Of a DNA stretch of 5,660 bases, positions 4,508 through 5,660 are shown one piece after another. The DNA comes from Phycisphaerales bacterium. Its GTDB lineage: Bacteria > Planctomycetota > Phycisphaerae > SM23-33. Under the pieces are notes generated by a model, which was not told where the DNA came from, ran no database searches, and worked only from the letters and a program-made list of their open reading frames with translations. The first letter of the stretch is position 1, and the number at the start of each line of letters is the position of its first letter. The stretch is from assembly GCA_003171235.1 (NCBI GenBank), contig PMYM01000048.1, positions 21,114 to 26,773 on the forward strand, in the 5' to 3' direction. The position numbers and the translations under genes are program-made.

Positions 4508-4616
4508 CGATTGACGATTTACGATTGTCGATTTGCGATTGAAAAGAAGCGAATCTGATTTTGCCTCGGGCTCTTTGCTGTTAAATCGTAAATCGTAAAT
4601 CGCAAATCGAAAATCA
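4508..4616. repeat. CGATTTA-type inverted-repeat element
   Basis: The left arm (about 4508-4541) is a 7-nt-period array CGATTGA, CGATTTA, CGATTGT, CGATTTG, CGATT. The right arm (about 4581-4616) is the reverse complement type, with repeated AAATCGT and AAATCGC units. The 39-bp centre is unlike the arms. It lies 12 bp before the stop codon of the convergent right-end gene. It is AT-rich and stands out from the GC-rich genes. In another frame it reads as strings such as IYDLRF and NRQS, which I recall as false C-terminal tails in automated annotations. Confidence 0.8.
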
Positions 4617-4628
4617 AGTGTGCCGGCT

Positions 4629-5660
4629 CTACTTGGCGGGTTGGCTGGCGGGGGTGTCGCCTTCGCCCAGGCGGGTGAAGTAACTCTTGAGGGCCTCGGA
4701 GAACTCGCGGGGGAGCTTGCCGTTGCGGGCGTCGGCGATGTCGTCCTTGATGTACTTGGGCATGCCGCTGGCGGCGTCCACGGTGACATCGATTTTCCCG
4801 CTGGCCTGCGCGTGCGCTTGCCGCAGGGCCTCCAGCACCGCCGGCTGCTGGCGCAGGGCGTTCTGGTAGCGATCGGCGTCCAGCTCGCCCTGCAGGCGGT
4901 TCATGAGCGTGATGGCATCGAGAAACTTGTAGTTGGAGTAGTCGCTGACCTTTAACCCGGCTTGGGTTCGTTCGGCCCGGTTGAGGAGTTGGGCGTGCTT
5001 GCCGGCCAGCCGCTTGAGTTCCTGGGCCAGCGGGGGCGGCAGAGGGCCTTCCAGGCCTTCGGAGCCGGCGCCGGAAAGCTTGCCCCCGCCGGTGGAGCCG
5101 CCGGGGGGTTCCTGGCTGGTGTCGTTGATCTGGCCTTGCTGGAAGGGCTCGGGCGTCAGCCGCGTGGGCGTGCGCCGACCGCCCTTGCCCACCGCCTTGT
5201 CCTCCACCATTTCGCCCGAGGCCTTGCCTTGGCGGCCCTCGCCGCTGCGGCCGCCAATCTCGCTGGAGTTGGGCAATTGGTTGCCCGTCACGCCCTGGGC
5301 GTTCATGTTGGAGATCGGCCCGTCCATGGCGTCCCAGCCGATGCCCTTGTCGCCGGACTGGGCATACTTGCCGGTGATGTCGTCCATCTGGTCGAAGAGG
5401 TCCTCTTCCTGCTCCAGCAGGTCGCCCACCAGGTCTTCCAGTTCCTTGGGCAGTTCGGCCTGCTCGACGTTGGCCTGGTCCTTGGGGTCTTCCATCGCCC
5501 ATTTCTGGCGGTCGGGGGTGTCGGGCAGCCACTTTTCGATGTTGGCGGTGAGGGTCTGGGCGTTCTCGATGCCGTTGTCTTCCAGGGCGGTGGCGATCTC
5601 GGCGGCCTTGGCCTTGAGGGCGTCCTTGGCCATGGTGATGTCGCTCTTGACCGAGATGAG
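4629..5660 (-). CDS. Large planctomycete-type protein of unknown function, C-terminal part
   Basis: The frame is open to the right edge, so at least 343 residues are present and the true start lies outside; the Met encoded at 5633 is probably internal. In order the fragment shows a helical segment (KAKAAEIATALEDNGIENAQ), a motif EKWLPDTPDRQKWAMEDP, an acidic helical stretch (ELPKELEDLVGDLLEQEEDLFDQMDD), a block GWDAMDGPISNM followed by Gly-rich sequence (GGRSGEGRQGK, GGSTGGGKLSGAG), and a mostly helical C-terminal half rich in Gln, Ala and Arg that may be coiled-coil. No membrane segment is in this part. From memory, the GWDAMDGPISNM...GGRRTPTRLT region is highly conserved in very large planctomycete proteins, often with DUF4175-like N-terminal membrane parts and near MoxR/DUF58/VWA genes. 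No function is known to me. It ends 12 bp past the CGATTTA element and converges on the tRNA. Confidence 0.85.
   Translation of the reverse strand, partial: LISVKSDITMAKDALKAKAAEIATALEDNGIENAQTLTANIEKWLPDTPDRQKWAMEDPKDQANVEQAELPKELEDLVGDLLEQEEDLFDQMDDITGKYAQSGDKGIGWDAMDGPISNMNAQGVTGNQLPNSSEIGGRSGEGRQGKASGEMVEDKAVGKGGRRTPTRLTPEPFQQGQINDTSQEPPGGSTGGGKLSGAGSEGLEGPLPPPLAQELKRLAGKHAQLLNRAERTQAGLKVSDYSNYKFLDAITLMNRLQGELDADRYQNALRQQPAVLEALRQAHAQASGKIDVTVDAASGMPKYIKDDIADARNGKLPREFSEALKSYFTRLGEGDTPASQPAK

Noticed and set aside
4508..4616. CRISPR array
   Set aside because: The 7-nt units are contiguous, with no unique spacers of constant length, and the two halves are inverted relative to each other. 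The same argument applies to the other repeat elements.
4519..5532. 337-codon frame on - overlapping the right-end gene
   Set aside because: It is a +1 shadow of the real frame, rich in Arg/Pro/Gly, and its tail is the translated CGATTTA repeat.

Overview
The window is GC-rich and gene-dense, and it looks like a chromosomal piece of a planctomycete or a close relative, possibly from a metagenome. Three things point that way: (i) the protein at the right end carries a Gly-rich block (GWDAMDGPISNM...GGRSGEGRQGK...GGRRTPTRLT) that I associate from memory with large planctomycete proteins; (ii) there are dispersed inverted repeats built of short tandem units (CGCAGAG, GAGCAGG and CGATTTA types) of the kind common in such genomes; (iii) the tRNA gene has no encoded CCA. 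The taxonomic call is an inference.

Layout from left to right: the 3' end of a glycoside hydrolase-like TIM-barrel gene (+, 1-471) converges on a carbamate kinase gene (-, 500-1489). A 364-bp divergent spacer follows, with a likely promoter for the kinase, a perfect 10-bp inverted repeat and the first copy of a GAGCAGG-type element. Next come two tightly spaced genes on +: a RidA-family protein (1854-2267) and a threonine-synthase-like PLP enzyme with an N-terminal zinc ribbon (2285-3409). A CGCAGAG-type inverted repeat (3434-3526) separates these from a small convergent gene for an exported protein (-, 3534-3905). A 353-bp spacer then holds a strong 12-bp hairpin and a probable promoter for a tRNA-Leu(UAA) gene (+, 4259-4345). 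The tRNA is followed at once by a 7-bp hairpin, a second GAGCAGG-type element and a CGATTTA-type inverted repeat. Last is the C-terminal part of a large protein (-, 4629 to beyond the window edge).

How the genes may work together: PLP enzymes of fold type II can release reactive enamine/imine intermediates, which RidA proteins hydrolyse to ketoacids and ammonia, so the RidA/PLP pair is a coherent unit. Carbamate kinase (carbamoyl phosphate + ADP to ATP + carbamate, then NH3 and CO2) diverges from it, and a shared role in amino-nitrogen catabolism is possible but not shown. The other genes have no evident link. I see no defence system, CRISPR array, phage gene or transposase. The most notable non-coding content is four copies, from three sequence families, of inverted repeats with short-period arms, all between genes.
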